From Cladopsammia gracilis (Eukaryota; Cnidaria; Anthozoa; Scleractinia; Dendrophylliidae), in contig JAJGOT010000053.1 in assembly GCA_022457155.1 (NCBI GenBank), positions 2,175,501 through 2,239,500 of the forward strand: a stretch of DNA of 64,000 bases, read 5' to 3'. Every line of letters begins with the position of its first letter. The first letter of the stretch is position 1. Position numbers and translations under genes: made by a program. The notes beneath the pieces were generated by a model that ran no database searches, was not told the origin of the DNA, and saw nothing but the letters and a program-made list of their open reading frames with translations. Shown here piece after piece: positions 43,508-53,343 of the stretch.

Positions 43508-44128
43508 CTATTTTGGTGGGGAGATTTGCACCTGAATAATTATGGTGTCGTCCACAATGTAACACCTTTCCCTTGGTTTGTTGTGCGGTACAAATGTGAG
43601 GATGCAATACCCACGGTTCTCCATTGCCACAGGCCTCGCAAAGTATTCCTTTTTCTCAGGGTCTTCAGGGTCTTCTATAAAGGACTTAACAATGTTCTTT
43701 CTGTCGTTTGCATCTTGTTGTTGGTCAATCAACGTAATCGTCACCTTTTTATGGAAAGGCCAGGGTAATATGTCATCGTGTTTACCTTTCATTGTATTTA
43801 TTGCTACCGAGAGGTGAGTGTTTTTTCCAATGCCGAAACCATTTGGATACAAACGCAATCTACATTTATACCCATATCTGTAAAATGGTTCACTAAATAT
43901 TACAGTTTTTTCTCCATTTTTGGCTTTTCTCAAGGCTTCACTGAAGCCACTGATCTTCCACTTAAAAAGGTTTTGTTCTTCCGAACATTGCATAATTTTT
44001 TCAAGAACATTGACCTTCTCCTCAAGTTTTCTTGTGGTCTCTTGTGTGTAGCTCAACTTCACACAAGCCAAGTCAAGATGAAATCTGGTGGTCGTTTCAA
44101 GATGTGATTCAACCTCTCTTCGCTGAAT
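43508..44128 (-). CDS. Gene C last exon: coiled coil and MATH domain
   Basis: It starts IQRREVESHLET after TTTTTTAG, has a short coil, and then a MATH domain (FKWKISGFSEAL, YGYKCRLRLYPNGFG, WPFHKKVTITLIDQQQDA, RCYIVDDTIIIQVQ). It is open to the stop at 43508. Confidence 0.83.
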   Translation of the reverse strand: MQRREVESHLETTTRFHLDLACVKLSYTQETTRKLEEKVNVLEKIMQCSEEQNLFKWKISGFSEALRKAKNGEKTVIFSEPFYRYGYKCRLRLYPNGFGIGKNTHLSVAINTMKGKHDDILPWPFHKKVTITLIDQQQDANDRKNIVKSFIEDPEDPEKKEYFARPVAMENRGYCILTFVPHNKPRERCYIVDDTIIIQVQISPPK

Positions 44129-45600
44129 CTAAAAAAAAAATCATTGATTATAATTATGATAAGCAACACTGTAGCGCTCAGCTATGCAGTAAATGAATTT
44201 GTCAGATTCAACTGGCAAACACATGACATACAATCAGTCACTACTTTGTTGCTGTTTAACACCAGTTGGTAACAAAAACTTACGCTGCATTTGGTTTCTT
44301 GTCAACGCATCACAAAGGGCTTTTTTCAACAATCTTTTTAAACCAAATGTAAAGAATTTTTCTAATTTTAAGTGCCATATTTTATTTTTCAAAAAATCGT
44401 TGACGTCAGAGTTAGTAAAATCACATAAGTATGTAGTTTTCTTTGTGACAATTGCTGCTCTTTGTCGCATGCATTGTTTTGTCCTGGCTCTTTCGCCAGA
44501 CAGGCCTATTCAGCCTGGGCTATTTTTGAGTTCCTTAGAACTCAAGAACATTAAGGCTATGAAGGTACATAGTACGTCCAAAACTGTCTCCTTTGCGGTC
44601 CGCGCAATGGAACGATAACGTCATATGACGTAGTTATTAGGAAATTAGTTATACGGCCGCCTTCTTGGATGAGGCGGTTCGCACCTCTCGGAGCGCCTCA
44701 CAATATTGGCTGAGAAAACAATAGAACAAACAACAGAACAATGGACCCTAGTCCTGAAAACAATACATGTGCGTGATAACCAGGTCCAATTAAATTAGAG
44801 GTTCTGAAGAGGTACGTGGCTACTGTCTTGGATCCGCCATCTTGGATTTTTGAATTTTTTTAAAACCTCTTAAAACCAGCCAAATTAACTCAAAATTAAT
44901 CAAAACCAATAAATAAATACGAAATTACGTAAAAATATAAAAGTTGTACCAATAAACATTATTTTTCTTCATTTTTTTTTCATTTTCCTTCATTTTTCTT
45001 CATAACTTCTTTAATACATATTAAAGAAGTTATGAATGTTGAAAGTTAGCGCGGGCAGGCTGAATAGGGTTTAGAAAAGGCCTATACGGAAATCTTTCCC
45101 TTTGCGATTCCAATAAAAACACTCCACCACTGAGCTACAAGGTCAGATGGGAACTTGGTCAATTGTGAGTTCTATTATACTCGTGAAGTGATGAATACGA
45201 CAATGTTTATATCAACTGGTAAATTCATATGAAAGTGTGAGATCAATGGAATGAAAGATCCGTTTCACAATTGAAACATGAAATAATTTTCTGTGAAAAC
45301 ACTTTTCCGACAGACAAAACGTTTAGAATCATGTTATTAGATAAATAGAAAGCTTAATAATAATATTTAATATGACCTTTATTTATACACGATGTAAAGT
45401 TAGAGGATTATACAGCATGTGGGGTCAATTAATTAAAGAACAATATAAGAAAAATGCTATGTAAGTATAAAGATGCAATGTACTGAATAAAACTTCTTAT
45501 CCCTTAGTTAATTTAGTATTACCTTCGTTGTGCAGCCCATCTGAGCAAACGGGCAAAAAACTATGGTCAGCGGACAATCCTTTTCAGTGTGGGTTGAAAT
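43508..45600 (-). CDS. TRAF-like gene C, 3' part: last TRAF finger, coiled coil, MATH (5' exons not found)
   Basis: Two minus-strand exons are clear, 45600-45523 and 44128-43508, joined in phase 0 with GT/AG sites. They encode the last TRAF finger, a short coiled coil and a full MATH domain. The RING and remaining finger exons should lie to the right on this strand, but none is seen up to 47.4 kb, where the virus-like element starts. Either the element sits in a large intron of gene C or the gene has lost its 5' end. The exons shown are intact. Confidence 0.75.
45001..45034. repeat. Perfect hairpin, 16-bp arms
   Basis: CATAACTTCTTTAATA, a 2-base loop (CA), then the exact reverse complement. 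It lies in a T-rich stretch in the intron of gene C. On the minus strand just right of it (45105-45160) an A-box-like TAGCTCAGTGG suggests another tRNA-like remnant. Confidence 0.8.
45523..45600 (-). CDS. Gene C exon: last TRAF finger
   Basis: The 26 codons contain THTEKDCPLTIVFCPFAQMG and C. The donor is AAG|GTAATA and the acceptor TTTTTCAG. It is homologous to gene A exon 6 and gene B exon 4. Confidence 0.77.
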
Positions 45601-45777
45601 CTGAAAAAGACATTAAAGTCGACCGTCTTAAATAAATATATAAAAATATATATATAAACGTGTCAGTTATGTCTAGCTGATCGTAAAAGAAGACGGTTAA
45701 AAAATAAAAAGAGCCTTAGTGGCAGTGAAAAATTAAATATTTTAATACTTCAACGTCTTCTTATATAAGAAATAAGG

Positions 45778-46006
45778 AATGTTCATCATGTCACGAGCGT
45801 GGAACAAAGAAAAAATAATTTGAGTAGCGTAGCTCAGAGGTGAGAACATGCATCCGACCGGTGTACGGAATCATCCGATCGGTGTACGGTTTCATCCGCG
45901 ACCGGTGTACGGAATCATCCGACCGGTGCGCGGAAGGTCACAGGTTCAATTCCTGTCGGAGACTAAGAATGTTCCTTTGTGCCACGCTCGTCACATGATG
46001 AACATT
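45778..46006 (+). mobile_element. Fold-back element enclosing a tRNA-like segment with a tandemly amplified middle
   Basis: Arms AATGTTCATCATGTCACGAG... (45778-45811) and its near reverse complement (45972-46006) enclose a tRNA-like stretch. It has an A box TAGCTCAGAGG (45830-45840), a perfect T-arm ACAGG-TTCAATT-CCTGT with B box GGTTCAATTCC (45943-45953), and between them four copies of CATCCGACCGGTGTACGGAA-type units of 21-24 bp in place of one anticodon arm. It cannot be a working tRNA but keeps pol III-like boxes. Confidence 0.65.
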
Positions 46007-46240
46007 ACATCTTTCTCATTTCATTACTGATCATTTAACATCTTTCTTTTTTTATCATCTTTTTATTTATATAGCTTTAAAATCTTGAATTTTCAACAAA
46101 CTACGTTCATTTCGCCATGTTTGGCAAACATTCGTTCAATCATTAGGTCTCAACCTACGCCTTTTGTCTACTATGTCTTACCTACAAAGAAACATGTTAC
46201 ACTGATAGTTTTAAATTGAAAGATTAATTTTATAAGGAAC

Positions 46241-46910
46241 AAGACGCTCCAAGTAACCTATATTCATGCACATACGTAAGAAGTTTTACGCAACTTCTAC
46301 AAAACAACTTCTACGGCCTCAAGTTCTATACTATAAATAAAAACAACGTTTTGTTCTCACAAAAAGACTTCCACAGCAGTTTGCCCAATATAAAACGGAT
46401 GTTATGCGCATGCGTAACAAACATTCATCGTATATTTTAAAAAGAAGCTATATATCTGAAAGCAAACAAGATAAGAAAATGTCCGACATGGAGAAGAGTT
46501 ACTCCTTTCATTCAATTATCGTTCTTGTTACTATTGAACGTTTTATAAATGAAGGCTGTACCACAAGGAAATCAATGATTCTGCTTTGTGTTATATACCT
46601 AACGTGAACATTAGCAATGTAACGACGGTTGAAGGAGACCGTGTCACGACACTTCAGTTAGTTCAGTAGCGCTGTTTTGCTAACGTTGTTTAGAACCGGA
46701 AGTGCACAATCGTGATTCAAAAAATATTGATAAAAAATATACGTGCAAAACTTTGCATGCACTAACTTGTGACACAAATAATAACAAGAGGCTCCAAGTA
46801 GCCTATGCTCATGCGCATGCGTAATAAAGTTTTATGGTATATTTTAAACAAGATAAGAAGATACCCGATATGGAGAAGAGTTACTCCTTACATTCAGTCA
46901 TCGTTCCTGC
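46241..46910 (+). repeat. Direct repeats containing GACATGGAGAAGAGTTACTCC
   Basis: 46402-46527 and 46809-46910 share CATGCGTAA, TATATTTTAAA, CAAGATAAGAA and ATGGAGAAGAGTTACTCCTT. 46241-46290 and 46786-46830 share GCTCCAAGTA and CCTAT. Both copies are open over about 25 codons, but no domain or splice signal supports a gene. Confidence 0.6.
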
Positions 46911-46929
46911 AAACCACGCTGTTGCTATA

Positions 46930-47363
46930 GTAGTTATTAAAACCAGTAGTGTAGCCCACCCTGAAAGTACTAAATCCCCACATTTTTCCGAAAACCCCCG
47001 TCATTCAATTTTTAGTATCGAGTATTTTCAAACCCTGATTAAAACTGTGATATTGATTTCTATGATTTAAATTGATTTTCATTTTAGAAAAATTTTTTTA
47101 AAACGGAAATAAACAACTCTTACACATGAAAACATTTTGTAAGAGTTGTTTCTACTTAACTAAGTTAAAAAAATTCTAAGAATTAAATAACTTAAATAAC
47201 TTAAATAAATTCGTGAAATGTAATATTTGTTTGAAATGACTGAACTGTAAAAAAATTATGACCTCGCTCGCTCGCCTTCGGCTCGCTCGCTCGGGGGGTT
47301 TTCGGAAAAATGTGGGGATTTAGTAATATCAGGATCAGCTACACTACTGGTTTTAATAACTAC
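46930..47363. mobile_element. Fold-back element bordering the virus-like element
   Basis: Arms of about 71 bp (46930-46999 and 47293-47363) are reverse complements with small indels. Both contain AGTTATTAAAACCAGTAGTG and CCCCACATTTTTCCGAAAAC or their complements. It is the last host-type repeat before base composition drops to very AT-rich. Confidence 0.7.
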
Positions 47364-47507
47364 TTGTTTCGTTGTTTCGTTGTTTAGATATAAGGTTTTT
47401 TAGTATTTGGTCAGTGAATTTTATTGACAGTGATTAACAAAGTCTTGAAATACAAACACTTGCAGTTTGTTTTGACTATGGTTAAATATTTAATGATTTT
47501 ACACATG

Positions 47508-47631
47508 ATAAAGTTTGTTAGTAAAGTTTATCGTAAAAGTAAAGTTTGTTAGTAAAGTTTGTTAGTAAAGTTTGTTAGTAAAGTTTGTTAGTAAAGTTTG
47601 TTAGTAAAGTTTGTTAGTAAAGTTTGTTAGA
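47508..47631 (+). repeat. 13-bp tandem repeat TAAAGTTTGTTAG, about 9 copies
   Basis: The array is nearly perfect after a first diverged unit. It lies about 310 bp before the polymerase gene in the putative subterminal region. Subterminal short tandem repeats are common in Polinton ends. Confidence 0.8.
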
Positions 47632-47649
47632 CAAAAAAAATTATAACAA

Positions 47650-47735
47650 AAAAAAACGACTAACGCGTTAGCCGAAAAAAATTATAACAAAAAAAAATGA
47701 TAAAAAAAAATAACGACTAACGCGTTAGCTGAAAA
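47650..47735. repeat. Two copies of palindrome CTAACGCGTTAG in A-rich repeats
   Basis: CGACTAACGCGTTAGC occurs at 47658-47672 and 47715-47729, each set in AAAAAAATTATA-type sequence. A 12-bp CG-containing palindrome repeated in otherwise nearly pure AT sequence suggests a protein-binding site, for origin, terminal or early-promoter function. Confidence 0.6.
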
Positions 47736-47943
47736 AAAATTATATAAATACAATTTATGCTTGGTTTAACACCTGCTTTGTTTTAGAAAGGATGTAATTT
47801 AATTAACAGCAAGAAACAAAAAACAAGCCTGGATTTAATTAATTTTTGTCTGTAGGGAGTGTAAATATTTTTGAAATTACGTTGTAGCGAAAATAAATAA
47901 AATTGAAATTTAAAAAAAAATAATATTTACATATTATAAAAGG

Positions 47944-50900
47944 ATGCCTTCAAAGGATTTAACTAATCTTTCAATCGAAGAATTAAAGAATATAAAAAGA
48001 GATAAACAAACTAAATTGAAAACAGAGTATTCTGAATATAAAACTCAAGAGAAAGAAAAATTGATTGATGAAATTATGGAAATAGAAAAATATAGAAAAG
48101 ATATTAAAAATGCCAAATCAAAATTAAGAAAGAAAATTAAACCTAAACAAAAGCCAAAGAAAATGAAACCTAAACAAAAACCAAAGAAAATTAAAACATT
48201 TGATGATTATTTTTTTGAATGTATAAAGAATAAAAAAATCCCAGAAGATACTCCAAAATATTTAAGAAAAGCTATTGAAAAAGCAGTGAGAGAATATCAA
48301 ATTGGAATTAAACTTGAAAAATCTGCTCTTGATAATTTTACTGAGAAGTATGTTATTGAAGGAAAACCAAACATCTTTCCTAATGATTATTTAAAAGAAA
48401 AAGTCTCACAGTTAAAAGATTTTCTTAGAAATCATAGAAATATTAAAGTTAGATTTATATTAGTTTGTTTAATGGAAAGAGTGGAGTTTGAAAAAGATAA
48501 AATTAGACCTATATATATTAGAGATAAAGCTTATTTTAATTCTGAAACACATAATAATCTTGAAAGTACAGATGTTAAAGAGATTTTGTTTAAAATAATT
48601 AAAGAAATTCTTAATAAAGTTTTAATTTATCAAAGAAATGGTTCAGGTTGGTATTTTAAAGAGGTTTTATCATTAGAAATTCATACTATAGATTACAAAC
48701 CTTTGAAAGGATCAACATATATTAAACTTCCTGATTTTATTTCAAAAAAGAAAGCGATAATTAACTTAGAAAATAGAAAAGATAACAAATGTTTCATGTG
48801 GTGTATTTTAAGACACCTACATCAACCTAAATATAGACATCCTCAAAGGATATCAGATTTAAAACAATATGAAAATGATCTTAATTTTAAAGGTATAGAT
48901 TTTCCAGTAAAATTAACAGATATTAAAAAGTTTGAAAAACAAAATCCGAATCTTCCAGGAATAAATGTATTTTCAATTAATGAAAACAATAAATTTTATC
49001 CTTTAAGAATGAATGATAAAGATTGTAATAATTCAATAGATTTATTTCTTTATGAAGACTCTGGAAAATCACATTATACACTTATTAAAAATTTTTCAAG
49101 ATTTATTAATTCACAAGTTAGTAAAAGTAATTATAAAAAATATTATTGTAAAAAATGTTTATCTTATTTTACAAAAGAGGAATTATTAGATAAACATATT
49201 AGCTATTGTTCTAATAATGAAACATTTGCAGTAAAAATGCCTACTAAAAACTCATTTCTATTCTTTAAAAATTATAATAAAAAATTACCTTTACCATTTG
49301 TAGCTTATGCTGATTTTGAATGTTTCACAAAACCAATGGAAAACTGTGAACCAGATCCAAATAATTCTTTCACAATGGAATATCAAAAACATGAGCCTTG
49401 TGGATTTTGTCTTTATATTAAACCATTACATAATATTGATATTCAAATAGAACCAAATCCATTAATTTACACAAAGAAAACAGAAGATGAAGATATTTCT
49501 AAAATATTTGTGAAAAAGTTAGAATCAATTACTAAATCGTTGTATAAAAATTTTTACACCTCCCCAAAGAAAATGATATTTACAAATTCTAATAGACAAG
49601 ATTTTATTAATTCATCTGTTTGCCATATTTGTGAACAACCATTTCAAAAAGAAGACCGAAAAGTTAGAGATCATTGTCATTTCTCTGGTGAATATAGAGG
49701 AACTGCTCATAGTAGTTGTAATCTTAATTGTAGAAAACCTTTAATACTTCCAGTAGTATTTCACAATCTTCAAGGATATGATTCTCATCTTTTTATAAAA
49801 CAATTATCAAGATTAAAAGGAGATTTATCTTGTATTCCATCAACGGAAGAGAAATATATATCATTTTCAAAGAAAATTAAAGTTGATGAATACAAATCGA
49901 AAAAGACAAATGAAATAGTGTCATTAAATTTTGAAATTCGTTTTATTGATTCATTTAAATTTATGCAAACTTCTTTAGCAAATCTTGTTAAAAATTTACA
50001 ACCAAATGATTTTCACTCAACAAAAAAAGTATATAATAATATTGAATTATTAATAAGAAAAGGAGTATATCCTTATGATTATGTAAATTCTTTAGAAAAA
50101 TTTAAAGAAACACAATTACCTCCAAAAGAAGAATTCTATTCACAATTAAATAATGAAGACATATCTGATGAGGACTACAACCATGCACAAAACGTTTGGT
50201 CTCAATTTAAATGTAAAACTATTAAAGATTATCATGATTTATATCTTAAAACAGATGTATTACTTTTAGCTGATGTCTTTGAAAACTTTCGTAAGACATG
50301 CTTGAAATATTATAATTTAGATCCAGCTCATTATTATACATCACCTGGATTAGCTTGGGATGCTTGTCTTAAAGAAACGAAACAAAGACTTCAATTATTG
50401 CATGATTATGATATGTTAATGATGTTTGAAAAAGAAATTAGAGGTGGAATTACTCATATATCAAAAAGATATTCAGAAGCAAATAATAAATATATGAAAA
50501 ATTATAATCCAAATGAAGAATCAAAATTTATTACTTATCTTGATGCTAATAATCTTTATGGTTGGTCAATGATTCAAAAACTTCCAACTCATGGTTTTAA
50601 ATGGATGAAAAATCTTTCAAAAGAAAACGTAATTAAACTTTTGGAAAAGAAAATTACAAATCATGGTTATATATTTGAAGTAGATCTTGAATATCCAGAA
50701 AAATTATGGAAAGAACATAATGATTATCCACTTGCTACAGAGAAGTTAGATTTTGATTCCGTTGAGAAACTTGTTGGATCTTTTTACAATAAAAAGAATT
50801 ATGTAATACATTATAGAAATCTTAGACAATGTCTTGAATTAGGACTTAGGCTTAAAAAAGTACACAGAGGAATATCATTTTATCAATCTGAATGGATGAA

Positions 50901-51744
50901 ACCTTATATAGAAAAGAATACAGAATTAAGAAAACAATCAAAAAATTCCTTTGAGAAAGACTTTTTCAAATTAATGAATAATTCAGTTTTTGGTAAAACA
51001 ATTGAAAATATTAGAAAAAGACAAAATGTAATACTTCTTGATAATGCTGAAAAAGGAAAGAAATTATCATCAAAACCTAATTTTAACCACTCAACAATAT
51101 TTGATTCTAATTTAATTGCAGTTCATATGAAAAAGACAGAAATATATTTTAATAAACCGATTTATGTGGGTCAAGCTATTCTTGATTTGTCTAAATTTCA
51201 TATGTATGATTTTCATTATAATTATATTAGAAAGAAATATGGAAATAAAGCTGAATTATTATTCACAGATACAGATTCATTAATGTATGAAATTAATACA
51301 GATGATTTTTATCATGATATAAGAAAAGATATCAAAAAAAAGTTTGATACAAGTGATTATCCTGAAGATCATAAATCTGGAATTAAAATTGGAATTAATA
51401 AGAAAGTAATAGGTATGTTTAAAGATGAAGCTTGTGGAAAACAAATTACTCATTTTGTTGGTCTAAGACCTAAGCTTTATTCTTTTAAAGTTGAAGACAT
51501 CGAAGATAACCTAGTAAAGAAATGTAAAGGAATTAAGAAGAATGTTATTAAAAGGGAAATAACATTTGAAGATTACAAGAAATGTTTATTCTCAGAAAAA
51601 GAAGAAATGAGAACAATGAATATAATCAGAAGTAAAGATCATCAAATTTACTCGATGAAAATGAATAAAGTAGCATTATCTGCAAATGATGATAAAAGAC
51701 TGATTTGTAAAAATAAAATTAATACTTTAGCTTTGAGAAAATAA
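47944..51744 (+). CDS. Protein-primed type family B DNA polymerase
   Basis: The 1266-residue protein replicates the element and is predicted to act with a terminal protein. Residues 1-90 are Lys/Glu-rich coil. Residues 400-422 form a Cys/His finger (YYCKKCLSYF to H..YC). Exo I is D457/E459 (YADFEC), Exo II HNLQGYD (607-613) and Exo III YLKTD (767-771). A Cys/His module resembling endonuclease VII (CHIC, DHCH, CNLNC, about 560-595) lies between Exo I and II. Polymerase motif A is DANNLYG (867-873), motif B KLMNNSVFG (1009-1017) and motif C FTDTDS (1107-1112). All catalytic residues are present. The C-terminus has the GLRPKLYS pattern. Unlike most genes here it starts in a TATAAAAGG-ATG context, which may mark an early gene. 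Confidence 0.93.
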   Translation: MPSKDLTNLSIEELKNIKRDKQTKLKTEYSEYKTQEKEKLIDEIMEIEKYRKDIKNAKSKLRKKIKPKQKPKKMKPKQKPKKIKTFDDYFFECIKNKKIPEDTPKYLRKAIEKAVREYQIGIKLEKSALDNFTEKYVIEGKPNIFPNDYLKEKVSQLKDFLRNHRNIKVRFILVCLMERVEFEKDKIRPIYIRDKAYFNSETHNNLESTDVKEILFKIIKEILNKVLIYQRNGSGWYFKEVLSLEIHTIDYKPLKGSTYIKLPDFISKKKAIINLENRKDNKCFMWCILRHLHQPKYRHPQRISDLKQYENDLNFKGIDFPVKLTDIKKFEKQNPNLPGINVFSINENNKFYPLRMNDKDCNNSIDLFLYEDSGKSHYTLIKNFSRFINSQVSKSNYKKYYCKKCLSYFTKEELLDKHISYCSNNETFAVKMPTKNSFLFFKNYNKKLPLPFVAYADFECFTKPMENCEPDPNNSFTMEYQKHEPCGFCLYIKPLHNIDIQIEPNPLIYTKKTEDEDISKIFVKKLESITKSLYKNFYTSPKKMIFTNSNRQDFINSSVCHICEQPFQKEDRKVRDHCHFSGEYRGTAHSSCNLNCRKPLILPVVFHNLQGYDSHLFIKQLSRLKGDLSCIPSTEEKYISFSKKIKVDEYKSKKTNEIVSLNFEIRFIDSFKFMQTSLANLVKNLQPNDFHSTKKVYNNIELLIRKGVYPYDYVNSLEKFKETQLPPKEEFYSQLNNEDISDEDYNHAQNVWSQFKCKTIKDYHDLYLKTDVLLLADVFENFRKTCLKYYNLDPAHYYTSPGLAWDACLKETKQRLQLLHDYDMLMMFEKEIRGGITHISKRYSEANNKYMKNYNPNEESKFITYLDANNLYGWSMIQKLPTHGFKWMKNLSKENVIKLLEKKITNHGYIFEVDLEYPEKLWKEHNDYPLATEKLDFDSVEKLVGSFYNKKNYVIHYRNLRQCLELGLRLKKVHRGISFYQSEWMKPYIEKNTELRKQSKNSFEKDFFKLMNNSVFGKTIENIRKRQNVILLDNAEKGKKLSSKPNFNHSTIFDSNLIAVHMKKTEIYFNKPIYVGQAILDLSKFHMYDFHYNYIRKKYGNKAELLFTDTDSLMYEINTDDFYHDIRKDIKKKFDTSDYPEDHKSGIKIGINKKVIGMFKDEACGKQITHFVGLRPKLYSFKVEDIEDNLVKKCKGIKKNVIKREITFEDYKKCLFSEKEEMRTMNIIRSKDHQIYSMKMNKVALSANDDKRLICKNKINTLALRK

Positions 51745-51767
51745 AAAAAATAATAATATAAAATAAA

Positions 51768-51914
51768 ATGATTAATTTCACAAAAAAAGATATTTTATTA
51801 ATATATTTAAGAAGACTTTTTTTAATAGAAGATTTTGATGAAGAAATTAGATATAAAAGGTATAAGAGAGAAAGATTTTATAAAAGAGAAAATTTAAAAA
51901 ATTTAAAAAAATAA
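51768..51914 (+). CDS. Small basic hypothetical protein (48 aa)
   Basis: The ORF starts at an ATG preceded by AATATAAAATAAA, the start context shared by most genes of the element, and runs 48 codons (MINFTKKDILLIYLRRLF...). It is very basic, with a hydrophobic N-terminal half and Arg/Lys/Tyr-rich C-terminal half. I do not recognise it. The gap to the polymerase stop is 23 nt and to the next start 10 nt, so it looks like part of a gene run. Confidence 0.5.
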   Translation: MINFTKKDILLIYLRRLFLIEDFDEEIRYKRYKRERFYKRENLKNLKK

Positions 51915-51924
51915 AAGATTAAAA

Positions 51925-52470
51925 ATGTATACAGAAGAAGAGATTAAATTATATTCTTCCATATTAAGATCTTATGAAAAAAGTAAAATCAAAAAAAAGA
52001 AAAAAAGAAATAAACCAATATATGAAAAATGCAAACATGAGAATAAAGAAATTATTGATTATGCTGAAGTTTGTTGTGATTGTGGTCTTCAAATTCAAAG
52101 AATATTAAATTATGATGTTAATATATCTGATTGGGAAAGATGTTGTTATAGAAAAAAATCAGTATATCAAAGAAAGTATTTTTTTAAGAAAAAGATCAAT
52201 GAAATACAAAAAACTTTTGATATAAAAAATGATATTTCTAAGATTAATGAAATACTTTATAAAATTGATAATGCAAACTTAATTAAGAAAGTAAATACAC
52301 AGTTTGAAAGAAAGAGAATCATTAATATTACTTTTATTATAAAAAAGATTTTAATTATTCTAGGTTATAGTAATGTTGATGAAATATTACCACTAAAACT
52401 TTCAGAAGAAACAAAAGCTTTTTATGAAGAATGGTGGGAATTAGTTAAAAAAGAAATTATAATATCATAA
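51925..52470 (+). CDS. Zinc-ribbon VLTF3-like late transcription factor
   Basis: The 181-residue protein has a basic segment (21-30) and then a zinc-ribbon pattern with Cys36/His38 and C50-x2-C53-G. Downstream are YQRKYFFKKKINEIQK and LPLKLSEETKAFYEEWWELV. This order (ribbon, Y-x-R-x-x-x-F motif, then an LP..L....FYE-W block) resembles poxvirus/NCLDV VLTF3-type late transcription factors. The resemblance is by motif only. If right, it would drive late genes of the element, most of which share an ATAAAATG start context. Confidence 0.55.
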   Translation: MYTEEEIKLYSSILRSYEKSKIKKKKKRNKPIYEKCKHENKEIIDYAEVCCDCGLQIQRILNYDVNISDWERCCYRKKSVYQRKYFFKKKINEIQKTFDIKNDISKINEILYKIDNANLIKKVNTQFERKRIINITFIIKKILIILGYSNVDEILPLKLSEETKAFYEEWWELVKKEIIIS

Positions 52471-52551
52471 TTTTAATTGAGTTTTGAAATTAAGTTGTAG
52501 CGGGGAAAAAAAATTTATAATTTAAAAAAAATATATATTTATAAAAATAAA

Positions 52552-53253
52552 ATGATGTCCTCGCAAAGCAAATCTAATAATACGCAATACAAAGCAATTC
52601 CCATATCTCTTTTTGGCATAAGATATGCTGATAAAATATTATATGGTAAAATGTTTATGATTGATCTTCATTTTTATAATATTTTTAGAAATTATCAAAA
52701 ATATTTTGAGTTAATATCAAATGATCTTCTGCGAAAAATTAATTCAAATAAAAAATTAAAAATCGATGATATAAAGAAATATTTTCACAATATAATAAAA
52801 CGTAAAGACAAACTAAAAAGAAGATATTTGAAAAGAATCAGAAGTGAAATAAAATATGTAAATGAAAATTTAATGAAAGACGAATATATAAAAAAAGTCA
52901 AATATAATGAATATGATTATGATGAAGACTATGATGATAAATTCAGAATTTCTCATCATGAAAATTTAAAAAATTTTATACATTCTAATTATATAAGTTA
53001 TGACAATATTAAAAGACTTTTGTTAAGACAAAAAAAATATAGAGAAAAATTATACCATGAACAAGTTTTTGAAAATCAGCGTCAATTTTCTTTGAAAAAA
53101 GATAATGAAGAAATATATAAACAAATAAAGGAAATGATTAAAAAATTTGAAAGTTATTTTGTTTACGAAGAAGGAGTAGAAAGAATAAGTATGTTTGATT
53201 ATATAAAAGAATGTATGGGTCTTAATTCTGATTCTGATTCTGATTCTGATTAA
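52552..53253 (+). CDS. Hypothetical protein, intact member of a tandem pair
   Basis: The 233-residue protein begins with two ATG codons and has an N-terminal block (QYKAIPISLFGIRYADKILY) repeated in the next gene. It then has a long Lys/Tyr-rich helical region and an Asp-Ser repeat tail (SDSDSDSD) from (GATTCT)n. I do not recognise a family. A GC hairpin with a T-run follows at once. Its position next to the VLTF3-like gene suggests a regulatory or early role, but this is a guess. Confidence 0.65.
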   Translation: MMSSQSKSNNTQYKAIPISLFGIRYADKILYGKMFMIDLHFYNIFRNYQKYFELISNDLLRKINSNKKLKIDDIKKYFHNIIKRKDKLKRRYLKRIRSEIKYVNENLMKDEYIKKVKYNEYDYDEDYDDKFRISHHENLKNFIHSNYISYDNIKRLLLRQKKYREKLYHEQVFENQRQFSLKKDNEEIYKQIKEMIKKFESYFVYEEGVERISMFDYIKECMGLNSDSDSDSD

Positions 53254-53260
53254 AATTATT

Positions 53261-53283
53261 AGCCTCAAATGAGGCTTTTTTTT
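53261..53283 (+). terminator. Hairpin plus T-run after 52552-53253
   Basis: AGCCTC, loop AAAT, GAGGCT, then eight T. It stands 8 nt after the stop codon. It looks like an intrinsic terminator or a hairpin RNA 3'-end signal. The same design recurs at 54755-54777. Confidence 0.6.
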
Positions 53284-53343
53284 ATGCCGAAATTTATAAT
53301 TTTTTTTTAAAAAAATTATTTAAAAAAATTTATTTATAATAAA

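Noticed and set aside
45821..45960. Functional tRNA gene
   Set aside because: The A and B boxes are good, but the anticodon arm is replaced by four tandem units and no acceptor stem pairs.
46402..47070. Two similar short genes (SDMEKSYSFHS / PDMEKSYSLHS)
   Set aside because: They arise from a DNA-level direct repeat, and there is no domain, splice site or start context to support coding.
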